Part shown: piece after piece, positions 1-5,694 of the stretch
Layout: every line of letters begins with the position of its first letter
How positions within the stretch are numbered: position 1 is the stretch's first letter
DNA from: an uncultured Ruminococcus sp.
Lineage (GTDB): Bacteria; Bacillota; Clostridia; Oscillospirales; Ruminococcaceae
Assembly (NCBI GenBank): GCA_900553335.1
Contig: USCU01000043.1
Span: 1-8,086, forward strand
Direction: 5' to 3'
DNA: 8,086 nt
Notes under the pieces: generated by a model
Database searches by the model: none
Told to the model about the DNA's origin: nothing
The model's input: the letters and a program-made list of their open reading frames with translations, nothing else
Program-made: the position numbers and the translations under genes

Positions 1-20
1 TTTTTAGCTTAAATTAGAAA

Positions 21-65
21 CTACTGTCTGAGGAGCAATTTTCCTCAGACAGCAGGTTTTTATTT
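21..65 (+). terminator. Intrinsic terminator of an upstream + strand transcript
   Basis: An 11-bp perfect stem (24-34 with 42-52) has a 7-nt loop. Two further pairs (21-55, 22-54) extend it across an A/C mismatch. One base later comes TTTTTATTTT (57-66), the expected U-tract for + strand termination. On the - strand the tail after the hairpin is a poor T-tract, so it probably works in one direction only. The gene it ends lies outside the window; bases 1-20 are too short to assign. Confidence 0.75.
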
Positions 66-78
66 TAAAACACTGATT

Positions 79-84
79 TACAAT
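79..84 (+). promoter_or_regulatory. Possible -10 element for the queT transcript
   Basis: TACAAT (one mismatch to TATAAT) lies 7 bases before the first base of the riboswitch helix, so a start near 90-91 would put the aptamer at the very 5' end of the mRNA. No convincing -35 hexamer exists at 16-18 bp spacing; the DNA there is only T-rich. The position fits well but the motif is weak. Confidence 0.3.
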
Positions 85-90
85 TAAATA

Positions 91-131
91 CGAGTGTAGC
101 CTAGGTACCACTCGAAAATAAAAACAAGGAG
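91..131 (+). promoter_or_regulatory. preQ1-I riboswitch, translational (Shine-Dalgarno sequestering) type
   Basis: Helix P1 is CGAGTG (91-96) with CACTCG (109-114) around a 12-nt loop. It is followed by an A-rich tail (115-126) and AAGGAG (126-131). The loop and tail form the H-type pseudoknot of this class: C100-G129, C101-G128, U102-A127 and G104-C125, with an A103/A126 mismatch like the one in the Thermoanaerobacter tengcongensis aptamer. C108, just before the 3' strand of P1, is in the position of the cytosine that reads preQ1. The paired tail bases are the ribosome binding site of queT, 8 nt from its ATG. Binding of preQ1 (7-aminomethyl-7-deazaguanine) is therefore expected to reduce translation. 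The downstream QueT gene supports the assignment strongly. No terminator lies between aptamer and gene, so transcriptional control is unlikely. Confidence 0.87.
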
Positions 132-139
132 TTATTTTT

Positions 140-703
140 ATGTCTGAATTTAATTTTTTCGGTTATAAACTAAGCGTTAAAAGGCTTGTTATTCTGTCGG
201 TAGTTGCAGCGGTTTATGTTGCGGTTACTATTGCTTGCGGTAATTTGTCGTATGCAAACATTCAGTTTAGAATTTCAGAGGCGTTGGTTTTGCTTTGCTT
301 TTATAAAAAAGCGTATTGCCTGCCGATGATTATCGGGTGCTTTATTGCAAACATTGCGTCTACTGTAGGACTTGTGGACATGGTTGTCGGAACACTTGCA
401 ACGGTAATTGCTGTTCTTGGAATTGCAGTATGTTCCGCTGTTTTGCCGAAAGCTTTTGCAAAGATGGGAATGAGCGAGGGTATAGCGCATGCTGTCAGCA
501 TGGTAATTGCGTCCTTGTGTCCGGTAGCTGCAAACGCTGTGCTTGTAGGACTTGAGCTTTACATATTCTTAGATTTGCCGCTTGTGCTGTCGATGCTTCA
601 GGTCGGAGCAGGAGAGCTTGTTTGCGTAACCGTTTTAGGTTCAGTTTTATTTATATGCTTAGAGAAAAATAAGCAGTTTATGGGACTGATTAAGTCAGTA
701 TAA
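140..703 (+). CDS. queT: QueT family queuosine-precursor ECF transporter S-component
   Basis: A 187-residue, very hydrophobic integral membrane protein. In this family the protein is the substrate-binding S-component of an energy-coupling factor transporter that imports preQ1 or a related queuosine precursor; the ATPases and EcfT are normally encoded elsewhere. Visible support: hydrophobic segments at about 15-33, 44-58, 61-76, 82-104, 115-138 and 150-174; the family-like stretch QFRISEALVLLCFYKK (42-57); GCFIANI (66-72) followed by a D..VGTLAT segment (80-88); and a GE pair (158-159) in the last membrane region. The length is normal for an S-component and there is no frame damage. The ATG has AAGGAG at 8 nt, which forms part of the preQ1-I riboswitch, and that regulation independently supports the substrate. 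No queuosine biosynthesis gene lies nearby, so it is probably monocistronic. Specificity among preQ0, preQ1 and queuine cannot be read from sequence. Confidence 0.93.
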   Translation: MSEFNFFGYKLSVKRLVILSVVAAVYVAVTIACGNLSYANIQFRISEALVLLCFYKKAYCLPMIIGCFIANIASTVGLVDMVVGTLATVIAVLGIAVCSAVLPKAFAKMGMSEGIAHAVSMVIASLCPVAANAVLVGLELYIFLDLPLVLSMLQVGAGELVCVTVLGSVLFICLEKNKQFMGLIKSV

Positions 704-763
704 CTATAATTGATAATTGACAATGGATAATGGACGATCATTCTACATAATTTGACAAAAAAT

Positions 764-925
764 CACCCTTGTTCTATTCAATAAGGAGCAACGCTCCGTC
801 ATTCAACAAACGCCGGGCGTTAGCCCCTTAGCATTTCAGTGGGGGACAATTCCCCACTGAAATGCTAAATTGTCCCCTTGCCTCTAAGGCTAGGGGACAT
901 AATCGTTGTTATGGTCACAAGGGTG
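764..925. repeat. Composite palindromic element with nested hairpins (MITE-like or structured RNA)
   Basis: Most of the gene-free 704-1034 stretch is one self-complementary unit. Outer arms CACCCTTGT (764-772) and ACAAGGGTG (917-925) are perfect 9-bp inverted repeats. Inside are: hairpin A, GGAGC/GCTCC (785-789, 793-797); hairpin B, AACGC/GCGTT (809-813, 817-821); hairpin C, a 17-bp perfect stem (828-844 with 852-868, 7-nt loop); and hairpin D, TGTCCCCT/AGGGGACA (871-878, 892-899) continued by GCCT/AGGC (880-883, 887-890) across one mismatch. Together they would form a closed, multi-branched fold. It holds no plausible gene. Such clustered palindromes are typical of multi-copy extragenic repeats and non-autonomous mobile elements; a structured 3' UTR or RNA is the alternative. 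ATAATTGACAAT (713-724) and ATAATCGACAAT (966-977) flank it as near-identical direct repeats. The pairing is seen directly; the nature of the element is inferred. Confidence 0.55.
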
Positions 926-997
926 CCGGTTCTGGATACTGGAAATTCAGAAGAAAGACGCAAGAATAATCGACAATTTAATTATTACAAAAATTTA

Positions 998-1031
998 GAC
1001 ACAGGGAATTTTACAACTCTCTGTGTCTTTT
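998..1031. terminator. Bidirectional terminator between queT and the ribbon-helix-helix gene
   Basis: A 10-bp stem (998-1007 with 1018-1027, one G-T wobble) has a 10-nt loop. On the + strand it is followed by TTTTGCTTT, suitable for ending queT transcription. On the - strand it begins 7 bases after the stop codon of the convergent small gene and is followed by TAAATTTTTG. It probably serves both transcripts. Confidence 0.7.
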
Positions 1032-1034
1032 GCT

Positions 1035-1223
1035 TTAATCTTCATCATTCTTCGATGCTTCTCCGGTGTCAATATTATCAATTGCAAAATCTAAGCATTG
1101 TATAACAAGCTGATTCAGAGAAATATTGTTTTTATATGCTATCTTATCGAGTTTCTCTATCATGTCTATCGGCAATCTGAATGTTTTGCTGGCAGATTCC
1201 GACTTTCCTTGTATTCTCAACAT
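1035..1223 (-). CDS. Small ribbon-helix-helix (Arc/CopG-type) DNA-binding protein
   Basis: A 62-residue protein whose core (about 12-51) has the ribbon-helix-helix pattern. A short polar/hydrophobic strand, SKTFRLP (12-18), is followed by helix 1 IDMIEKLDKIAYKN (19-32), a turn at NIS, and helix 2 LNQLVIQCLDFAIDNI (36-51). In this fold two strands from a dimer enter the DNA major groove; T14 and R16 would face the bases. The tail is short and acidic (residues 53-62). The ATG is preceded by AAAGGAG at 10 nt and the gene ends just before a good terminator, so a real monocistronic gene is likely despite its size. Proteins of this type act as autoregulatory repressors, plasmid copy-control proteins or antitoxins. 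No toxin gene adjoins it, so an orphan regulator is the simplest reading. The inverted repeat at 1295-1318 is a candidate operator. Confidence 0.75.
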   Translation of the reverse strand: MLRIQGKSESASKTFRLPIDMIEKLDKIAYKNNISLNQLVIQCLDFAIDNIDTGEASKNDED

Positions 1224-1240
1224 TTGCTACACACTCCTTT

Positions 1241-1269
1241 ATTATAATTATGCAACAAAAACTGCTCAA
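1241..1269 (-). promoter_or_regulatory. Candidate promoter of the ribbon-helix-helix gene
   Basis: On the - strand TTGAGC (1269-1264) and a perfect TATAAT (1246-1241) are separated by exactly 17 bp. One problem: transcription starting 6-7 bases after the -10 would begin near 1234, at the end of the AAAGGAG ribosome binding site (1240-1234), leaving a 10-nt leader without it. Either the start is unusually close, or a second promoter further upstream is used. The alternative TTGAAT (1294-1289) / TATATT (1273-1268) has only 15-bp spacing but would give a normal leader. Confidence 0.45.
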
Positions 1270-1294
1270 TATAAACAATCAAAAACTAATTCAA

Positions 1295-1318
1295 ATTGAA
1301 CTTAAAAATAAGTTCAAT
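1295..1318. repeat. Inverted repeat with 10-bp arms, candidate operator
   Basis: ATTGAACTTA (1295-1304) and TAAGTTCAAT (1309-1318) are perfect inverted arms separated by AAAA. It lies 72 bp upstream of the ribbon-helix-helix ATG and about 105 bp upstream of the -35 of the divergent RNA promoter. No T-tract follows on either strand, so it is not a terminator. A dimer-binding site is the natural reading; that the neighbouring regulator binds it is a guess from position. Confidence 0.45.
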
Positions 1319-1422
1319 ATGCAATCAAAAGTGATGTGATTATTATTTGCAGAATTGTAGCAGATATTCTTTATTTGTGCAAAATACACAAAAATAAGCA
1401 ATAAATTTGTAATATGTTTTAC
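1319..1422. other. AT-rich intergenic DNA, no gene seen
   Basis: The remainder of the spacer between the ribbon-helix-helix gene and the RNA promoter. It is strongly AT-rich and has no open frame of useful length, no tRNA-like fold and no convincing promoter beyond those listed. Short A-tracts occur near 1379-1396 and could favour bent DNA upstream of the 1423 promoter. Confidence 0.5.
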
Positions 1423-1451
1423 TTGCAATTTGCAATTATTTATGATATACT
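1423..1451 (+). promoter_or_regulatory. SigA-type promoter of the structured RNA
   Basis: TTGCAA (1423-1428) and TATACT (1446-1451) lie with exactly 17 bp between them. Each hexamer is close to the housekeeping consensus. The expected start is A1458 to G1461, immediately before the first RNA hairpin. No reading frame follows, which points to a noncoding transcript. Confidence 0.7.
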
Positions 1452-1457
1452 TTGATT

Positions 1458-1718
1458 ACGGGAATGAAGGTACATTACATTCCTTTCTGTTAGGTCTCCT
1501 TTGGAGACATACATCACCCTTCTAATTATGATAAAGGTGTATATTGCATTTTTAATTCAGAATTTAACTGGGTTACGGTATAGATAGTTTGCGGATTATT
1601 ATGCCGTAGCAGTTATATTCTGACTTAAAATTAATCACGCCACCGTCTTTACTGGGAGGTAAAGAAGTCATAAAAGTAAGCTCCTCACAGGGATTTCTCT
1701 GTGGGGAGCTTGCTTTTT
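1458..1718 (+). ncRNA. Unidentified structured noncoding RNA, about 260 nt
   Basis: The stretch has its own promoter and terminator and almost continuous helices between them: 1461-1466/1478-1483; 1494-1499/1503-1508 (UUU loop); 1515-1518/1536-1539 plus 1520-1521/1533-1534; a long central arm of four stacked helices (1550-1555/1625-1630, 1557-1563/1617-1623, 1566-1570/1610-1614, 1574-1578/1604-1608); 1647-1652/1659-1664, closed through a U-G pair by a GGGA (GNRA) tetraloop; and the terminator stem. The central arm alone has 23 pairs interrupted by small internal loops. The only frame near the start is a 9-codon one at 1464 without a ribosome binding site. I do not recognise the family. It lacks the 5'-3' closing helix expected of 6S RNA, the tmRNA ends, the RNase P core and the T-box motif. 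Pyrimidine-rich segments near the 5' end (1482-1487, 1497-1502, 1515-1521) resemble anti-Shine-Dalgarno sequences, so a trans-acting regulator is possible. It converges on mfd, so it is not a leader of a downstream gene. Confidence 0.65.
1678..1718. terminator. Strong shared terminator of the structured RNA and mfd
   Basis: A 13-bp stem (1678-1690 with 1699-1711, one wobble) can extend by two more pairs to a 4-nt loop. TTTTT (1714-1718) follows on the + strand. On the - strand the hairpin starts 11 bases after the mfd stop codon and is followed by ACTTTTATG, a weaker tail. It most likely ends both convergent transcripts. Confidence 0.85.
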
Positions 1719-1722
1719 AGTA

Positions 1723-4700
1723 TCAAACTTTCATTACATCGAGAACTGTTTTTATAAGTTCTATGGTTTTTTGTTTGCCGTCCGCTGTGATTATAAAGCA
1801 AGGGCGAGCGCCGTCGGAAAACTTTATGCGTTTTTTATAGCTTTTAGCAAGAGCTGTTATCTGTTCGGAGGTTATATCTCTTATAAAGAAGCAGATATTT
1901 TTTCCCCTCTGTGCGATTTCCGAAATTCCAAGCTGTGAAGCGGTATTTCTTAAAAGCGAAACCTCGATGAGTCCGTCAACCGAACGAGGAATTTTGCCGA
2001 ACCTGTCGCAAAGCTCGTCAATAACGTCGTTTGCATCTTCCTCATTGTATATTGCAGCAATGCGTCTGTAAGCATCAATCCTCTGCGTAAGGCTTTCAAT
2101 ATAGGTTTCGGGAATATAAGCGTTTATTGCTACGTCTACCAAGCAGTCCTCCGGTGAAACCGGAAGCGCTTCGCCCTTTAAGGCTGCTATAGCTTCATTT
2201 AAGATACGGAGATACATTTCGTATCCTACAGCTTCCATGTGACCGTGTTGTTTTGAGGAGAGGATATTTCCTGCTCCTCGAAGCTCCAAATCCCTCATAG
2301 CGATTTTAAAACCTGAGCCAAACTGCGTAAACTCTCTTATTGCCTGAAGTCTTTTTGAAGCGATTTCGCTAAGCTCTTTTCCTCTTGTAAAAGTAAAGTA
2401 CGCAAACGCTCTTCTTGAGGATCTTCCTACTCTGCCCCTCAGCTGATAGAGCTGAGAAAGTCCGAAGCGGTCTGCGTTTTCGATAATGAGAGTGTTTACG
2501 TTTGAAACGTCAACTCCTGTTTCAATTATTGTTGTGCAGACTAAAATGTCTATCTCCTTATCAACGAGCTGCCGCCAAACATCTGAAAGCTCGTTCTCGC
2601 TCATTTGACCGTGAGCTACAGCAATTCGAGCATTCGGAAGCATAGCCGAAAGCTTAGAGGCTGTATGAGTAATAGTTTCAACACGGTTGTGAATGTAGTA
2701 AACCTGACCTCCCCGTCTAAGCTCACGTTCGATAGCGTTTACAACAACAGCATCGTTGTGTTCTATTACATAAGTTTGAACAGGAAGTCTGTCCTGAGGC
2801 GGATCGTCGATAGTTGACATATCTCTTATTCCGCTCATTGCCATGTTAAGCGTTCTTGGAATAGGCGTTGCGGAAAGGGTGAGCATATCAATACCCGGGA
2901 ACATTTCTTTGAATTTTTCTTTGTGTTTAACTCCGAAGCGTTGTTCCTCGTCTATTATAGCAAGTCCTAAATTTTTAAATACAATGTCCTTTTGAACGAG
3001 TCTGTGTGTTCCGATAACCATGTCCACAAGTCCTGACTTTAAGTCCTTTATGACCTTTTTCTGCTGAGTGGGCGTGCGAAACCGCGAGAGAAGCTCTATT
3101 CTTACAGGGAAGTGCTCAAAACGCTTTACAGCAGTTTGGTAATGCTGCCATGCCAAAACTGTTGTGGGAACTAAAATAGCGCATTGCTTTGAATCAAGCA
3201 TACACTTCATGCAGGCTCTCAGTGCAACCTCAGTTTTGCCGAATCCTACGTCACCGCACAAAAGTCTGTCCATAGGGTATGGCTTTTCCATATCGGATTT
3301 AATTTCACTTATGCTTCTGAGCTGATCGTCAGTTTCGCTGAACTCAAATCTCTCTTCAAAATCCAGCTGCCATTCGTTATCGGGTGAAAAGGAATGGCCT
3401 TTTGAAAGCTGGCGTTTTGCATAAAGCTCAGTAAGCTCCTTTGCCATATCTTCAGCGGCGGCTTTTACTCTTGATTTTGTTTTTTTCCATTCAGCGGAGT
3501 TGAGCTTGTTAAGCCGTACCTTATTGTCATCTCCCGAACCGATATACCTGGTAACAAGGTCGAGCTGTGTAACAGGAACATACAGCACATCAGTTCCTGC
3601 GTAAGAAATGGTTATATAGTCCTTGGAAACGCCTTGATTTTCAAGCTTTTTAATTCCTTGGAATTTTCCTATTCCATAAAGCGAATGTACGACGAGATCT
3701 CCGGGGTTTATATCGCTGAGGCTCTTTATCCGTTCGCCTGATTTAAATTTGTTTTTACGCTTTTTGCTGTTTTCGCTTTGAAGCTTTGTAATAAGCGCAA
3801 GCTTTGAATCAGCATAATCAAATCCGTTTGAAAGCGAACCGGGTGTAACATATACGAATCCTTTTATAAGCTCGCTTTCGTCCCCAAGACGCTCACAGGC
3901 GATGCCGCTTTCACGCAAATCTGAAATTAAAATGTTAATCGTCTTTTCACTGCCGCCGTATAAAACGGTAGTGTAATCCCTGTCGCAAAAGGTTTTTAGC
4001 TCGCCTGCAAGAGATTTGAAATCTCCGCTCCATGCAGAGGTCTGGTAACAGCTTGCGTTTATAAGCGACTTCAGCTCAATTTTTCCGCCTCGCATAAACG
4101 TATCGAGATAAACGGTTTTTGAATCTGAAAAAACCTTGGTTACTTCAGCTGTTGTAAGATAAAAGCCGTCAAGCGGTTTAAACATTATACCTTGCTCGTA
4201 TAAGATCTTAAGATCCTCAGAAAGCTGAGTAGAAAAAGCTCTTGCCTTTGAAAATACTGATTCTCTTTCACAGACTATTATCTTTGAGCCTTTAAAATAA
4301 TCAAATACTGAGGTTTTTTCCGAATATGCGAGATTGTAATACTTATCTAAATTAGAGAGCGAAATTCCGCTTTCCAAAAGTTCTAAATCTTTTTCGATGT
4401 TTTCTTTGATGCTTGCTGCCTGCTTTCCTCTTGCCTTTTTTGAAAGAGCTGAAAGTAATTCGGGCATCAGGTTGCCGTCAATAAGTATTTCTCTTGCAGG
4501 ACTTATCGTACACTCTGAAACTTCGCCCGTTCTTCTTTGACTCTCGGGATCGAAGGTGTATATTTTTTCGATTTCATCCCCCCATAGCTCAAGACGAACA
4601 GGGTCGGTCATTGACACACCATATATATCAAAAATATCCCCTCTCCTTGAAAACTGAGCTGCTCCCTCAACCTGCAAGAATTTTGAATATCCCGAATTTA

Positions 4701-5166
4701 TAAGAGAGGCTGAAAGCTCAGCTATATCAATTGTATCGCCCTTTTTCAGGGTTATAGTATGAGATAAAAGGGAATCTTTCGGTACGGTTGCCTGCATAGC
4801 GGCATCAATCGGAGCAACTAAAATTTTTGCTTTTCCCGAAATAATAGAAGACAGGGCATAAAGGCGCATCTGTTCGTATTCAAAGCTTGCTCCCTCCGTA
4901 TGTGTAAACAAATAATCTTTAGCAGGAAAAAGCACGGCTGTTTTTTCACCCGAAAGAGAATTAATATCCTTTACTGTCCTTACGGCTTCGGCTTCAGTAT
5001 CCGTTACAACACAAACAGGCTCATGCGATGATAACGCATAAGCCAAGTGTGATTTATGAATATTTGAAACTCCTGTTACTGCGGCAGGGTATCCCCGTTT
5101 TTCGAGAGCGTCAAAAAGCTCTTTCATAAACGGAACTCTGTCCGCCATCTTTAAAAATATGTTCAC
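1723..5166 (-). CDS. mfd: Transcription-repair coupling factor Mfd
   Basis: A 1147-residue cytoplasmic ATPase, full length for the family. Mfd binds RNA polymerase stalled at DNA damage, pushes it off by translocating on upstream DNA, and recruits UvrA. Domains in order: a UvrB-like N-terminal module (about 1-330) that carries the UvrA-contact region; a linker domain (about 340-465); the CarD-like RNA polymerase interaction domain (about 483-545, with GDLVVHSLYGIGKF); a RecG-like SF2 translocase with Walker A GDVGFGKT (638-645), DEEQ box (739-742), SATPIPRTL (765-773) and the GRVGR arginine motif (911-915); then the relay/TRG segment around RELEG-like residues 958-970; and the C-terminal regulatory domain (about 1005-1147). 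All key ATPase residues are present. The start is GTG, chosen because AAAGGA lies 6 nt upstream; the next candidate, ATG at codon 7, has no proper ribosome binding site. It is the last gene of the glmU operon, 47 bp after the acetyltransferase. Confidence 0.97.
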   Translation of the reverse strand: MNIFLKMADRVPFMKELFDALEKRGYPAAVTGVSNIHKSHLAYALSSHEPVCVVTDTEAEAVRTVKDINSLSGEKTAVLFPAKDYLFTHTEGASFEYEQMRLYALSSIISGKAKILVAPIDAAMQATVPKDSLLSHTITLKKGDTIDIAELSASLINSGYSKFLQVEGAAQFSRRGDIFDIYGVSMTDPVRLELWGDEIEKIYTFDPESQRRTGEVSECTISPAREILIDGNLMPELLSALSKKARGKQAASIKENIEKDLELLESGISLSNLDKYYNLAYSEKTSVFDYFKGSKIIVCERESVFSKARAFSTQLSEDLKILYEQGIMFKPLDGFYLTTAEVTKVFSDSKTVYLDTFMRGGKIELKSLINASCYQTSAWSGDFKSLAGELKTFCDRDYTTVLYGGSEKTINILISDLRESGIACERLGDESELIKGFVYVTPGSLSNGFDYADSKLALITKLQSENSKKRKNKFKSGERIKSLSDINPGDLVVHSLYGIGKFQGIKKLENQGVSKDYITISYAGTDVLYVPVTQLDLVTRYIGSGDDNKVRLNKLNSAEWKKTKSRVKAAAEDMAKELTELYAKRQLSKGHSFSPDNEWQLDFEERFEFSETDDQLRSISEIKSDMEKPYPMDRLLCGDVGFGKTEVALRACMKCMLDSKQCAILVPTTVLAWQHYQTAVKRFEHFPVRIELLSRFRTPTQQKKVIKDLKSGLVDMVIGTHRLVQKDIVFKNLGLAIIDEEQRFGVKHKEKFKEMFPGIDMLTLSATPIPRTLNMAMSGIRDMSTIDDPPQDRLPVQTYVIEHNDAVVVNAIERELRRGGQVYYIHNRVETITHTASKLSAMLPNARIAVAHGQMSENELSDVWRQLVDKEIDILVCTTIIETGVDVSNVNTLIIENADRFGLSQLYQLRGRVGRSSRRAFAYFTFTRGKELSEIASKRLQAIREFTQFGSGFKIAMRDLELRGAGNILSSKQHGHMEAVGYEMYLRILNEAIAALKGEALPVSPEDCLVDVAINAYIPETYIESLTQRIDAYRRIAAIYNEEDANDVIDELCDRFGKIPRSVDGLIEVSLLRNTASQLGISEIAQRGKNICFFIRDITSEQITALAKSYKKRIKFSDGARPCFIITADGKQKTIELIKTVLDVMKV

Positions 5167-5172
5167 TTTTTA

Positions 5173-5178
5173 TCCTTT
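5173..5178 (-). promoter_or_regulatory. Ribosome binding site that fixes the GTG start of mfd
   Basis: AAAGGA on the - strand ends 6 nt before GTG at 5166. The downstream in-frame ATG at 5148 has only AAAG directly abutting it, so the GTG is preferred. Confidence 0.7.
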
Positions 5179-5191
5179 CATAAAAATAAAT

Positions 5192-5206
5192 GCTTAAACT
5201 TTAAGC
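5192..5206. repeat. Short palindrome between the acetyltransferase gene and mfd
   Basis: GCTTAAA (5192-5198) and TTTAAGC (5200-5206) are perfect inverted arms around one C. As RNA it would make a 5-bp stem with a 5-nt loop. On the - strand it is followed by ATTTATTTTTATG, so it could be a weak partial terminator that lowers mfd expression, a processing site, or chance in AT-rich DNA. Confidence 0.3.
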
Positions 5207-5213
5207 TTGAATT

Positions 5214-5669
5214 TTAAGTTATCTGTTTTTCCATTATAAAATTTGTAAGGGAGATGTCGTTTCTAATAACTTGCTGCTCTTTTACAACTCGATATCCTCT
5301 GCTTGTAAAAAACGGTTTTGCTGTAATTGATGAGTGTGTAGTTATTATTTCAACACCAAAAGCGTTTTCCAAATCGCTGCAAATAGCAGTAGCGATTCCT
5401 TGACGCTGATACTTCTCATGTACATATAATCTGTCAAGATATCCCGATTTATCAATATCTCCAAAGCCCACGAGAACCTCGTTTTTTACTGCGACAACAG
5501 TATAATGCTCTAAAAAAGACTTATTCCACTCTTCTAAATTTTCTTTTCCGGTTGCCCAAGCGTCAAGTTGTTCTTTTGTATAGTCACTGGCGTTGACTGA
5601 GTGAACTGTGTTACAGAACAATTTGACTAGATATTTACAATCCTCAGGTTTGTACTTTCGTATAATCAT
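5214..5669 (-). CDS. GNAT family N-acetyltransferase
   Basis: A 151-residue single-domain acetyltransferase of the GCN5-related fold, which moves the acetyl group of acetyl-CoA to an amine. It contains the central strand pair VVAVKNEVLVGFGDI (58-72), the strand YLDRLYVHEKYQ (77-88), and the pyrophosphate-binding turn RQGIAT (89-94) of motif A, matching the Q/R-x-x-G-x-G/A consensus. Near the C-terminus AKPFFTSRGYRVVKE (117-131) is the usual motif B region. The overall pattern resembles the YafP-like acetyltransferases. The ATG has GAAGG at 8 nt and the gene starts 25 bp after pth, so it is cotranscribed. The substrate cannot be told from sequence. Its neighbours (peptidyl-tRNA hydrolase, Mfd) allow a guess at a protein or aminoacyl substrate but do not prove one. 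It is an unusual insert in this otherwise conserved operon. Confidence 0.88.
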   Translation of the reverse strand: MIIRKYKPEDCKYLVKLFCNTVHSVNASDYTKEQLDAWATGKENLEEWNKSFLEHYTVVAVKNEVLVGFGDIDKSGYLDRLYVHEKYQRQGIATAICSDLENAFGVEIITTHSSITAKPFFTSRGYRVVKEQQVIRNDISLTNFIMEKQIT

Positions 5670-5694
5670 TCAGATTACCTTCAGTGTCTTTAAT

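Noticed and set aside
275..555. Several open frames inside queT in other frames
   Set aside because: All lie within a well supported membrane protein gene, have cysteine- or histidine-rich odd compositions and lack ribosome binding sites.
878..1105. 75-codon open frame on the + strand
   Set aside because: It begins in hairpin D of the palindromic element, has no ribosome binding site, runs through the 998-1031 terminator and overlaps the better supported ribbon-helix-helix gene.
1464..1493. Nine-codon frame at the 5' end of the structured RNA, possible leader peptide
   Set aside because: No ribosome binding site and no downstream gene on that strand to attenuate; the ATG is buried in the first hairpin.
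1224..1722. CRISPR array, tRNA or rRNA in the gene-poor region
   Set aside because: No regularly spaced repeats, no cloverleaf with acceptor stem and anticodon arm, and no rRNA-like sequence.
2605..4703. Short + strand frames within mfd
   Set aside because: Antisense shadows of a complete 1147-residue gene with intact motifs; no promoter or ribosome binding site.
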